A program made the position numbers and the translations under genes. DNA of 64,000 nt, from NCBI RefSeq assembly GCF_002237445.1, contig NZ_CP022527.1, positions 1,116,001-1,180,000 of the forward strand, in the 5' to 3' direction. The DNA comes from Neisseria sp. KEM232. Its GTDB lineage: Bacteria; Pseudomonadota; Gammaproteobacteria; Burkholderiales; Neisseriaceae. Below, piece after piece: positions 24,702 to 33,822 of this stretch (position 1 is its first letter; each line of letters opens with the position of its first letter). The notes beneath the pieces are model-generated. The model was not told the origin of the DNA and made no database searches. It was given only the letters and a program-made list of their open reading frames with translations.

Positions 24702-26030
24702 ATGGCACTATTCGACTTCCTATTCAAACGCAAAACCGAATCCGCCGACAAAGAAGCGGAGCAAACCGACACCGCGCAAAACGCCGCCGAAAGCGCGCCC
24801 GCCGAAGCTGCGGACGAAGCCGCCGCCGCGCGTCAGAAATACCTCGACGACATCCGCAACGCCGACCGCAGCGGCCTGCTCAACCGTCCCGCCGAAACGC
24901 AGGAGCCCGCGGGCGCAGACGAAACCCCGTCCGACAACACCGTTTCAGACGGCCTCAATCCGAGCGAAACCGCGCCAGAGGCAGCGGCAGACGGGAGGCC
25001 GTCTGAAAACGACAACCCGCCGCCCGAAGCCGCAGCGGCAGACACCGCCGAAACCCCGTCCGCAACCGACACGGAACAAACCGACACGGAACAAACCGAC
25101 ACCGAGCAAACCGACAACGGCGGCTGGGCGGCGCGTCTGAAAAAAGGCCTCGGCAAATCGCGCGACAAAATGGCCAAATCCCTCGCGGGCGTGTTCGGCG
25201 GCGGCAAAATCGACGAAGACCTCTACGAAGAACTCGAAACCGTCCTTCTCACCAGCGACATGGGCATCGAAGCCACCGAGCAGCTGATGGACGAAGTGCG
25301 CCGTCGCGTCTCCCTCAAAGGCCTTTCAGACGGCCGCGAGCTGCGTCAGGCGCTTAAAGAAGCCCTCTACGACCTGCTCGCGCCGCTGGAAAAACCGCTT
25401 GAAATCCCTGACAACGGCCAACCCTTCGTTATCATGATGGCCGGCATCAACGGTGCGGGCAAAACCACCTCCATCGGCAAACTCGCCAAATACTTCCAGC
25501 AGCAGGGCAAATCCGTCATCCTCGCCGCAGGCGACACCTTCCGCGCCGCCGCCCGCGAGCAGCTTCAGGAATGGGGCGAGCGCAACGGCGTCACCGTCAT
25601 CTCCCAGGCCAAAGGCGATTCCGCCGCCGTCTGCTACGACGCCGTCGAGTCGGCCAAAGCCCGCAAAACCGACATCGTACTGGCCGACACCGCCGGACGC
25701 CTGCCCACCCAGCTCCATCTGATGGAAGAAATCAAAAAGGTCAAACGCGTTTTGCAAAAAGCCATGCCCGACGCGCCGCACGAAATCATCGTCGTGCTCG
25801 ATGCCAACATCGGCCAAAACGCCGTCAACCAGGTCAAAGCCTTCGACGACGCACTGGGCGTCACCGGCCTCATCGTCACCAAACTCGACGGCACGGCCAA
25901 AGGCGGCGTCCTCGCCGCCCTCGCCTCCGCCCGCCCGATACCCGTGCGCTACATCGGCGTCGGCGAAAGCATCGACGACCTGCGTCCCTTCAACGCCCGT
26001 GCCTTCGTTGATGCCCTCATCGACGGCTGA
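24702..26030 (+). CDS. ftsY: signal recognition particle receptor FtsY
   Basis: 442 residues. N-terminal acidic A domain of about 150 residues, low in complexity and including three DTEQT repeats; then the NG domain: four-helix N domain and GTPase with GINGAGKTTSIGKLA (G1), DTAGR (G3), TKLDGTAKGG (G4) and GVGESIDDLRPF at the end. It docks ribosome-SRP complexes at the inner membrane. Three DUS copies lie in coding sequence, two of them in the variable A domain. Confidence 0.97.
   Translation: MALFDFLFKRKTESADKEAEQTDTAQNAAESAPAEAADEAAAARQKYLDDIRNADRSGLLNRPAETQEPAGADETPSDNTVSDGLNPSETAPEAAADGRPSENDNPPPEAAAADTAETPSATDTEQTDTEQTDTEQTDNGGWAARLKKGLGKSRDKMAKSLAGVFGGGKIDEDLYEELETVLLTSDMGIEATEQLMDEVRRRVSLKGLSDGRELRQALKEALYDLLAPLEKPLEIPDNGQPFVIMMAGINGAGKTTSIGKLAKYFQQQGKSVILAAGDTFRAAAREQLQEWGERNGVTVISQAKGDSAAVCYDAVESAKARKTDIVLADTAGRLPTQLHLMEEIKKVKRVLQKAMPDAPHEIIVVLDANIGQNAVNQVKAFDDALGVTGLIVTKLDGTAKGGVLAALASARPIPVRYIGVGESIDDLRPFNARAFVDALIDG
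25066..25113 (+). repeat. 15-bp tandem repeat in ftsY
   Basis: Three consecutive units of about GACACGGAACAAACC encode (DTEQT)3. A 15-base unit keeps the reading frame whatever the copy number, so length variation would only alter the A domain. Confidence 0.6.
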
Positions 26031-27257
<1,227 letters not shown>

Positions 27258-27263
27258 ACAAAA

Positions 27264-27292
27264 AGGCCGTCTGAAAGGTTTTCAGACGGCCT
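27264..27292 (+). terminator. DUS-pair terminator of tgt
   Basis: AGGCCGTCTGAA (27264-27275) and complement (27281-27292), five-base loop, six bases after the tgt stop. Confidence 0.7.
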
Positions 27293-27348
27293 CAGAATAA
27301 AGTCAGAATGAAGAAAGAGCGGAAAACCCACTCTGTGTCACAAGCCTT

Positions 27349-27606
27349 TTACAGACTGGTGACGAACGTAATCAGGCCAAGGATAATGCCAGGCACGTTG
27401 GCAACGACAATCGGCCAGTCGCGCGGCTTTTTGAACAGGCCGTAAAACACCCACAGCGTGCAGTTGATGCAGGCCACCAGCGGCTGAATCGGCGTGCCTT
27501 TGTGTCCGGCCAGATTGGCCTGAATCTGCGGGATATAGGCCACATACATGCCCACGGCCATGATGCTGGCCAGAATACCCAAAATACGGATTTGCTTTTC
27601 GTTCAT
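27349..27606 (-). CDS. SemiSWEET-type transporter
   Basis: 85 residues, three predicted helices, from MNEKQIRILGILASIMAVGM. The PQ-loop YIPQIQANLAG and second-helix INCTLWVFYGLFKKPRD match bacterial SemiSWEETs, which dimerise to carry sugars. GGAAAATC precedes the ATG. The longer frame upstream to 27912 is a shadow of the flippase start. Confidence 0.88.
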   Translation of the reverse strand: MNEKQIRILGILASIMAVGMYVAYIPQIQANLAGHKGTPIQPLVACINCTLWVFYGLFKKPRDWPIVVANVPGIILGLITFVTSL

Positions 27607-27822
27607 GATTTTCCTGTCGAAATGTTTGTGAGGGGCGCAAAGCCCTTTGGCGGATGCCTGTTCTGTTGCCGCCAAGCGGCAAAAAAACGCGGCATTATAC
27701 GCCCGCTTTATGCCGTTTTCAAACCATACCTTGCCGCGCGGCATCAGAGCATTTTCAGACGGCCTCAAAAGACACAGAGGCCGTCTGAAAACCGCCGTAT
27801 AACCCTTTTCCCAGCCTGTTTT

Positions 27823-29235
27823 ATGAAGCTCAAAACCCTTCTCGCCTATGCCGCCGGCCCCGTCGGCGGCGCGGCCGCCTCGTTTGCCGCCCTGCCGCTT
27901 TTGTCGCGCCATTTTTCAAGCGCCGACATGGGACGGCTGCTGCTGATGCAAACCGCCGCCGCGCTGGCGTTGATTGCGCTCGGGTTGGGTTTGGATCAGA
28001 GCTATATCCGCGAGTTCCACCATTACAGGGGGCGCGAGGGCGCGCTGCTGAAACACACGGCCGCGCCGCCGCTGCTGCTGGCCGTCGCCGCGTTTGCCGC
28101 GCTGATGGTTTTTGCGCCCGAGAGGCCGTCTGAAACCGTGTTTTCGCTCGCCGACGCGCGTTTGAGCCTGCTGTGTCTGCTGTTTGCCGCCGCGCTACTG
28201 CTGGCGCGCTGCCTGTCGCTGGTGCTGCGGATGAACGGGCGGGCGTGGGCGTTTTCGCTGTCGCAGCTGCTGCCCAAGCTGCTGGTTTTGGCGGCGGCCG
28301 CGTTCTGCCTGACGGGTTGGCTGCCCGCCGACACCTTCACCCTGCTGGCGGTGTTCGCGGCGGCGCAGGCGGCGGCGCTGCCGTTTTTGTTGTGGCAGAC
28401 TCGGCGCGACTGCGCGGCGGCATGGCGGGCACGCTGGTCGGCGGCGGAACTGCGCTCCGCCCTCGCCTACGGCCTGCCGCTGGCGGCGGGCGCGTTGGTT
28501 TACTGGGCGTTTTCCTCGGCCGACCGCTGGCTGCTGCGCGATTTGGCCGCGCCGGAAGAGTTGGGCGTATACGCGCTGGCGGCGGGCTTTGCGGCGGCGG
28601 CGGGCATGTTGCAAAACGTGTTTGCCACGGTGTGGGCACCGACGGTGTTCAAATGGGCGGCAGACGGCGGCGGCGCGGACAAAGTCGCCCGCGCCGCCGC
28701 CCTGCTCTGCGCCGCCGTGCTGGCTTTGTCGTGTTTGGCCGGGCTGCTGTCGCCGCTGGCCGATCTGATTCTGCCGCCGCAGTATGCCGCCGTGCGCTTC
28801 GTTTTGGTGTCGTCCGTGCTCGTGCCGCTGCTGTATACGCTGACGGAGGCAACAGGCATCGGTATCAATGTGCGGCGCAAAAGCGGCCTTGTCCCCTCGG
28901 TTTCGCTGGCCGCCCTCGCCGCCGCCCTGCCGCTGCTTTACGCGCTTATCCCGCCCTACGGCGCACGCGGCGCGGCGGCAGCGGCGGCGGCGGCGTTCTG
29001 GATTTTCTGCGTGCTCAAAAGCGAGCTGTCCGCCCGCCTGTGGCAGCCGCTGCCGCGCCGCACCTTCTACCCCGCCACTCTCGCCACCCTCGCCGCCGCC
29101 GTGTCGCACACCCTGTTCGGCAACGCACAAAACTATCCGCTGTTTGCCGTTTTGTGGACGGCCGGGCTTCTGTGGGCGGCTTGGCTGGTCCGCGATGATT
29201 TAGGCCGTCTGAAAGCCCGGTTTGGGCGGCGGTAG
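27823..29235 (+). CDS. polysaccharide flippase-like membrane protein (MOP superfamily)
   Basis: 470 residues with about 12 hydrophobic segments, starting MKLKTLLAYAAGPVGGAAAS. The GALVYWAFSSADRWLLRDL and ELGVYALAAGFAAAAGMLQN segments are typical of Wzx/RfbX-like O-unit or lipid-linked oligosaccharide flippases. No other polysaccharide genes are adjacent apart from a GT4 gene 4.6 kb downstream, so the substrate is unknown. DUS copies encode ERPSETVFS and, at the C-terminus, GRLKARFG. No clear Shine-Dalgarno. Confidence 0.78.
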   Translation: MKLKTLLAYAAGPVGGAAASFAALPLLSRHFSSADMGRLLLMQTAAALALIALGLGLDQSYIREFHHYRGREGALLKHTAAPPLLLAVAAFAALMVFAPERPSETVFSLADARLSLLCLLFAAALLLARCLSLVLRMNGRAWAFSLSQLLPKLLVLAAAAFCLTGWLPADTFTLLAVFAAAQAAALPFLLWQTRRDCAAAWRARWSAAELRSALAYGLPLAAGALVYWAFSSADRWLLRDLAAPEELGVYALAAGFAAAAGMLQNVFATVWAPTVFKWAADGGGADKVARAAALLCAAVLALSCLAGLLSPLADLILPPQYAAVRFVLVSSVLVPLLYTLTEATGIGINVRRKSGLVPSVSLAALAAALPLLYALIPPYGARGAAAAAAAAFWIFCVLKSELSARLWQPLPRRTFYPATLATLAAAVSHTLFGNAQNYPLFAVLWTAGLLWAAWLVRDDLGRLKARFGRR

Positions 29236-29353
29236 GTCCTTTCAGACGGCCTGTCCGCTACCATGCCTTCGGAGACTTTTACATTCGCCACCCCGGCAGT
29301 CTTTGCTCCCCCAATCGTTTTTTGAGTGCAATCCGTTACCAAAACGCATTAAT

Positions 29354-29367
29354 TTGATATAAATCAA
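29354..29367 (+). promoter_or_regulatory. FNR box
   Basis: TTGAT-ATAA-ATCAA, an exact match to the FNR consensus TTGAT-N4-ATCAA. A GATAAA at 29388-29393 lies where the -10 of a class II FNR promoter would be (dyad centre about 40 bases before the implied start site). It faces the phosphorelay genes. Confidence 0.6.
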
Positions 29368-29596
29368 CAAATATCGAAATAAAACCGGATAAATTTGTCT
29401 TTACATAATTAAGTGTAAATTTACATATTTATAACTTATAATCCGAAAAAGCTGAGAAAACTTACAAAACAACACAAAATTTTCCAAATTGCATTTTTTG
29501 GAAATAAATTTGTAAGGAAGAAAGCTTCACTCCGAATCTTCCCAAACCGTTGTTTTCCGGCAGTATAAAATACCAACCAAATTGAGGACTTACATT

Positions 29597-29737
29597 ATGA
29601 ATGAAACCGTCGCTCCGGCCGCCCAATCGGGCAGAGGGCTGAAACCTTATCGGAGGAATACCGGCCTCCTTCTTTGTTTTCGTGCTGCTCCATCCGTAAA
29701 ACAATCCCAACCGCAATGGGTCGGACTTGCCGCGTAA
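29597..29737 (+). pseudogene. degenerate copy of the kinase gene 5' end
   Basis: A 46-codon frame with a ribosome site (GAGGA, eight bases before ATG). It begins MNETVAPAAQSGRGLKPYR, against MNDNTAPKTDSAGLSRYR at the start of the kinase 227 bases downstream; in the adjacent frame the text continues GGIPASFFVFVLLHP, like the kinase's first membrane helix, and then stops. It looks like a frameshifted, truncated duplicate. A genuine short leader peptide is an alternative. Confidence 0.4.
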
Positions 29738-29823
29738 TTTTATGGACGGACACCACACTTTGGTTTCAACCGCCCTTTTCAACAGCCTGAAAACACATTT
29801 CTTATTTGAGTGAAAGGAAAGCC

Positions 29824-31914
29824 ATGAACGACAATACGGCGCCCAAAACCGATTCCGCCGGTTTGAGTCGGTATCGAGGATTGATTATCTCCATCGGCAT
29901 CTTCGTTGTATTGCTGGCAGGATTATTGGCTTATGCCAACCATATTTCCAACGAGATTGAAGAAGATTCCGTCCAAAGTTACGTTACCGCCGAAATGGCA
30001 AACGCGTATGGCGAATTGCTGGAAAACGTCCAGATGCTCAAACTCAACACCCACCAAGACCCGAAAAATCCCTTGGTGCAAGGTGCATTAAAACGTACCA
30101 AAGAGGCGCAAGACGCTTTTTCCCGCTCGCTGCAGGCCACAGCCAAAGGCGGCGACTATCTTTCCATTGACGGCCGGAAATATTTGGTGGACGCAGCCGA
30201 CAAAGGTGTCAAAAAAGCCTTGATGGCAGAGATGGTGCGAAAATGGAAAGAATCAAAAATCATCGTAGACGCCTATCTGAAAAAGGCCGAAGACCCCACC
30301 GCCGATGCTTCGTTGGTTGATGCTGCGTTATTGAGTCTGCAAAACAACAACGCCCGCTTTACCGAAATCACCAATTTCCTGCTGGCAAACAAACGTGCCA
30401 AGTTGGAAGAACGCGGCATCCAATTAAGAAACGTGGAGATTTTTGGTATCGGGGGCGCAGTGTTATACCTTGCGCTGTTCTTGGCCTACTTCATCCGCAA
30501 ACTGCTCGCCGCCGACAAATCGGCAGATGCGGCGAAAAAAGAAACTACCGAGATTATGGACACGGTAACCACCGGTCTGTTCCTGCTCGACAAAGACCTG
30601 ACCATCGGTTCGCAATATTCGAAACAGCTCGAAAGCCTGATCGGCCAGAAAAATGTCGGCGGCAAAAACCTGCTCGACGTTTTGAGCAGCTTCATCGACA
30701 CCAAAGACCTGAACACCACCAACGACTTCGTCGGCCAGCTCTACAACGCGCGCACCAAAGAACGTCTGATTGCCTCGCTCAACCCCCTCATCCGCCAGAA
30801 AGTAAAGGTTGACGGCAACGAGCGCTTTCTCGACTTCAACTTCCGCCGCGTCTATCACGGCAAAGCCATTACCCGCGTGCTGGTGAACGTGGAAGATGTT
30901 ACCGATGCCGTACTGCTGGAACAGAAAATGGAACAGGAGCGCGAGCAGAACGACGTCCAGCTCGAAATGCTCAGCACCATTTTGCAGGCCGACCGCGATT
31001 CGCTGAACGACTTTATCAACAACACCAAGCAGCGCATCCAAAGCATCAACTCGGTATTGAAGGTGCAAGACGAAAGCGGCATGTCGCTGTATGAAAAAGT
31101 AAACGCCATCTACCGCGAAGTGCACAGCATGAAAGGCGAAGCGTCCGCCCTGAAACTGAGCGGCTTCACCAATATGGCGGAAAACTTCGAAACCAACCTC
31201 AACCGCCTGAAACAAACGCCCAAGCTCTCCGGCGAAAACTTCCTCGGTCTGACCGTGCAACTGGAAGAACTGATCCGTCTCACCCACACCATCGAAGATC
31301 TGCTGGCTAAAATCGGTGGTACAGCCCCCGTTACTTTGGACGGCAAGCAAGCCGCCACACCGCAAACCACCCGCAGCCGCTATGCCGATTTTGTCGCCGA
31401 TATCGCCAAACGCAACAAAAAAGAAGCCGCCTTCACCTACAGCGGCCTGGAAAGCACCGGCAACAAAAAAATGGATCGGGTCATTACCGAAATCGCCATC
31501 CAGCTGCTGCGCAATGCAGTCGTACACGGCATCGAAAAACCCGAAATCCGCAACCAGCGCGGCAAACTCACCATCGGCCATGTCCACATGGGACTGAAAT
31601 ACCACGGCGACAGATTTGTCCTTACTTTCGAAGACGACGGCAACGGCATCGACTACCGCGCCATCGCGCAAAAAGCCGTAAGTTTGGGCAGATACACCGA
31701 GGAAGAAGCCGCCAATCTGGACAGAAAAACGCTGGTTTCACTGCTGTTCAGCCCGGGCTTCTCCACCGCCAACGACAGCACCGAAGACGCCGGCCGCGGC
31801 ATAGGTTTGGACATCATCAAAGACCGCATCATCTCTCTGAACGGCACGGTAAACGTAACCACCCGCCCGCAAGGCTATACCCGTTTCACCTTCACGCTGC
31901 CCAAATTAGGATAA
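29824..31914 (+). CDS. membrane-anchored CheA-like histidine kinase with PAS-like and Hpt domains
   Basis: 696 residues from the ATG after AAAGGAAAGCC. Helices at about 18-38 and 205-224 enclose a 165-residue periplasmic, mostly helical domain. A PAS-like region (241-360) is followed by a coiled coil, an Hpt/P1-like module with the phosphorylatable His434 in REVHSMKGEASAL, and a CheA-type ATPase with N box LLRNAVVHGIE (561-571), DDGNGID (604-610), LFSPGFST (641-648) and GRGIGLDIIK (657-666). There is no CheW-like P5 domain, so it should not dock to MCP arrays. Heads a gene set with CheY-like, CheX-like and solute-binding proteins. Confidence 0.88.
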   Translation: MNDNTAPKTDSAGLSRYRGLIISIGIFVVLLAGLLAYANHISNEIEEDSVQSYVTAEMANAYGELLENVQMLKLNTHQDPKNPLVQGALKRTKEAQDAFSRSLQATAKGGDYLSIDGRKYLVDAADKGVKKALMAEMVRKWKESKIIVDAYLKKAEDPTADASLVDAALLSLQNNNARFTEITNFLLANKRAKLEERGIQLRNVEIFGIGGAVLYLALFLAYFIRKLLAADKSADAAKKETTEIMDTVTTGLFLLDKDLTIGSQYSKQLESLIGQKNVGGKNLLDVLSSFIDTKDLNTTNDFVGQLYNARTKERLIASLNPLIRQKVKVDGNERFLDFNFRRVYHGKAITRVLVNVEDVTDAVLLEQKMEQEREQNDVQLEMLSTILQADRDSLNDFINNTKQRIQSINSVLKVQDESGMSLYEKVNAIYREVHSMKGEASALKLSGFTNMAENFETNLNRLKQTPKLSGENFLGLTVQLEELIRLTHTIEDLLAKIGGTAPVTLDGKQAATPQTTRSRYADFVADIAKRNKKEAAFTYSGLESTGNKKMDRVITEIAIQLLRNAVVHGIEKPEIRNQRGKLTIGHVHMGLKYHGDRFVLTFEDDGNGIDYRAIAQKAVSLGRYTEEEAANLDRKTLVSLLFSPGFSTANDSTEDAGRGIGLDIIKDRIISLNGTVNVTTRPQGYTRFTFTLPKLG

Positions 31915-31926
31915 GGATTAAAAACT

Positions 31927-32292
31927 ATGGCAAAACGCATTATGGTTGTCGACGATTCCAACGTTATCCGCAACCGCATTTCGCGCGGGTCGAGCAAAAT
32001 GGATTTCGAAGTGGTGGCCTCCGCGTCAAACGGCGAAGAAGCAATCGCCCTCTACCGCCAGCACCACCCGGATGTGGTTACCATGGATCTGACCATGCCC
32101 AAAATGGACGGCTTGGAGTGTATCGCCCAAATCACCGCCATGGATGAAAACGCCAATATTCTGGTCGTTTCCGCGCTGGCCGACAAAGCCACCGGCATCA
32201 AAGCCCTGCAACTGGGCGCGCGCGGCTTCCTCTACAAGCCATTTTCCGACGAAGAACTGTTCGGCGCACTGAACGAAATGCTGGAAGGCTGA
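31927..32292 (+). CDS. CheY-like single-domain response regulator
   Basis: 121 residues, receiver only. Acidic pair Asp9-Asp10, phospho-acceptor Asp54 (VVTMDLTMPKMDG), Ser82 at the switch position and Lys104 (FLYKPFSDEEL). No output domain. Starts 12 bases after the kinase stop, so it is the likely phosphate acceptor of its Hpt module; it presumably acts by binding a partner protein, as CheY does. Confidence 0.92.
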   Translation: MAKRIMVVDDSNVIRNRISRGSSKMDFEVVASASNGEEAIALYRQHHPDVVTMDLTMPKMDGLECIAQITAMDENANILVVSALADKATGIKALQLGARGFLYKPFSDEELFGALNEMLEG

Positions 32293-32348
32293 TTCGCGGC
32301 CGCCTCGGCAAACCGCCCGAACCGATTGTCACAAACACAGGAATAAAC

Positions 32349-32801
32349 ATGAAAGAAGAGAAGTTACAAATATTTATCGACGGCGTGCAAAAATATTTCG
32401 CGCAAATGATTACAGGGGAAGAACTGGTGGTAGGCACGCCCTACCTCATCGAAAACAAAATACCGTCGGCCAAAGATTTCACCGGCGTAATTGCCATTTC
32501 GGGAAAAAACCAGGGCGTCGTCTATTTCACCGCCCCCAAAGAGCTGCTCGAACGCCTTTTGGTGCTGATAGGCGAGAAAGACACCGGCGAAGAGCTGATG
32601 GCCGATTTGGTGGGCGAAGTGGCCAACACCATCGCCGGCAACGCGCGCAGCGAATTCGGCGAGGAATTTGAAATTTCCGTGCCCATCGTCCTGCGTGGCG
32701 CACCCGACGAAATCCTGCTGCCGCGCAAAGACCGCTCCTTCGTCATCCCGATAACCTGGCGCAACCGCAGCGCGGCCATCGTCATCAGCCTGCGCAAATG
32801 A
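32349..32801 (+). CDS. CheX-like phosphatase
   Basis: 150 residues. The helix ELMADLVGEVANTIAGNAR carries the CheX/CheC ExxN motif (Glu90, Asn93), which inserts an amide into the CheY active site and hydrolyses the phosphate. A second such helix, as in CheC, is not seen. The neighbouring CheY-like receiver is the obvious substrate. ACAGGAATAAAC precedes the ATG. Confidence 0.88.
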   Translation: MKEEKLQIFIDGVQKYFAQMITGEELVVGTPYLIENKIPSAKDFTGVIAISGKNQGVVYFTAPKELLERLLVLIGEKDTGEELMADLVGEVANTIAGNARSEFGEEFEISVPIVLRGAPDEILLPRKDRSFVIPITWRNRSAAIVISLRK

Positions 32802-32842
32802 TTTTCCGCCCTGCAATCCCAACCCGAAAAGAGAGCATCATC

Positions 32843-33676
32843 ATGATTTCGTTACGACGTTTTATGCCCCTTGTTGTTGTGTTTTCCTTGGCGGCCTGCG
32901 GCGACACGGCAAGCAAGGGAAAGCCGGTACAAAGCGAGCCCGCTGTGGAAAACTCCACACAAGACTCCCGCCCCGTGCAAAACGTATTTTTTGAAGCGGG
33001 CGGCTTCGCCCCGTTTGTGATGTCGGACACCGACAACCGCCCCTCCGGCTTCGGTATCGACCTGGTCAACGCTATCGGCGACAAACAGGGCTTCCGCACC
33101 AACTACATCCCCCATCCTTTTACCGGCATGCTGGAAGATTTGGGCAAAGGCGCGGACATCGCCGTGGCGGCGATTACCGTGACCGACGAGCGCAAAGCCA
33201 TGGTCGACTTCACCAACCCGCACTTTGACACCTCGATGGCACTGATTGTCCCCGAAGACAGCCCGATTACCTCGATTGGCGACGTAAAAGGCAAAAACAT
33301 CGCCGTCGTGGTCGACACAGTGGGTGAAACCGGCCTCGCCAAACTGCAAAGCGGCAAAGGCATCATCACGCGCACGCCCTCCGTTTGGGCGGCAACGCGC
33401 GAAGTGATGCGCAAAAACGTCGACGGCGCCTTCGCCGACGCCGGCCCCCTGAACTACTATGCCAACACCTACAAAGAGCAGAAACTGCGTGTCATCAGCG
33501 ACGGCAGTTCCGCCAAAAACCACTACGCATTGGCAGTAACCAAGGGCAAAACCGAACTGCTGAACAAGCTCAATCAAGGCTTGGAGCAAATCAAAGCCGA
33601 CGGCACCTACGATAAAATCTATCAGAAATGGTTTCCAACCGATCAGGGCAAACCAACTCCCGCCCCCGCCAAATAA
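32843..33676 (+). CDS. solute-binding lipoprotein (SBP_bac_3, amino-acid type), orphan
   Basis: 277 residues. Lipoprotein signal MISLRRFMPLVVVFSLAAC with Cys19 as the lipidation site. The mature protein has family 3 features: GFGIDLVNAIGDKQGF, AVAAITVTDERKAMVDFTNP and the hinge DVKGKNIAVVVDTVGETGL, then ADAGPLNYYANTY. No permease or ATPase follows; a GT4 gene is next. It lies 41 bases after the CheX-like gene, so it may present a ligand to the periplasmic domain of the kinase rather than to a transporter. Confidence 0.88.
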   Translation: MISLRRFMPLVVVFSLAACGDTASKGKPVQSEPAVENSTQDSRPVQNVFFEAGGFAPFVMSDTDNRPSGFGIDLVNAIGDKQGFRTNYIPHPFTGMLEDLGKGADIAVAAITVTDERKAMVDFTNPHFDTSMALIVPEDSPITSIGDVKGKNIAVVVDTVGETGLAKLQSGKGIITRTPSVWAATREVMRKNVDGAFADAGPLNYYANTYKEQKLRVISDGSSAKNHYALAVTKGKTELLNKLNQGLEQIKADGTYDKIYQKWFPTDQGKPTPAPAK

Positions 33677-33822
33677 GCGGACAGGCCGCCGAACAGAAGC
33701 AAAGGCGGCCTGAATTTTTTGCCCCAACAAAGGCCCAAACCTTTTTCAGACGGCCTCAACCGCATATACGGGGACGGCCTCAACCGTCACAGGCCGTCTG
33801 AAAACGCCCCGCCCGATCCCCC

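Larger units (their letters stand above)
29236..29823. other. AT-rich 588-base leader region
   Basis: Clearly lower GC than its surroundings between about 29330 and 29600. It holds an exact FNR-type dyad, a second dyad (TTTACA, eight bases, TGTAAA at 29400-29419), a TATAAT at 29437-29442, and a degenerate copy of the kinase start (29597-29737). A further open stretch of 23 codons begins at 29742 and is of no known meaning. Confidence 0.6.

Noticed and set aside
27349..27912. A 187-residue form of the SemiSWEET
   Set aside because: The extra 102 residues overlap the flippase 5' end and contain DUS-encoded text; the 85-residue form has a ribosome site.
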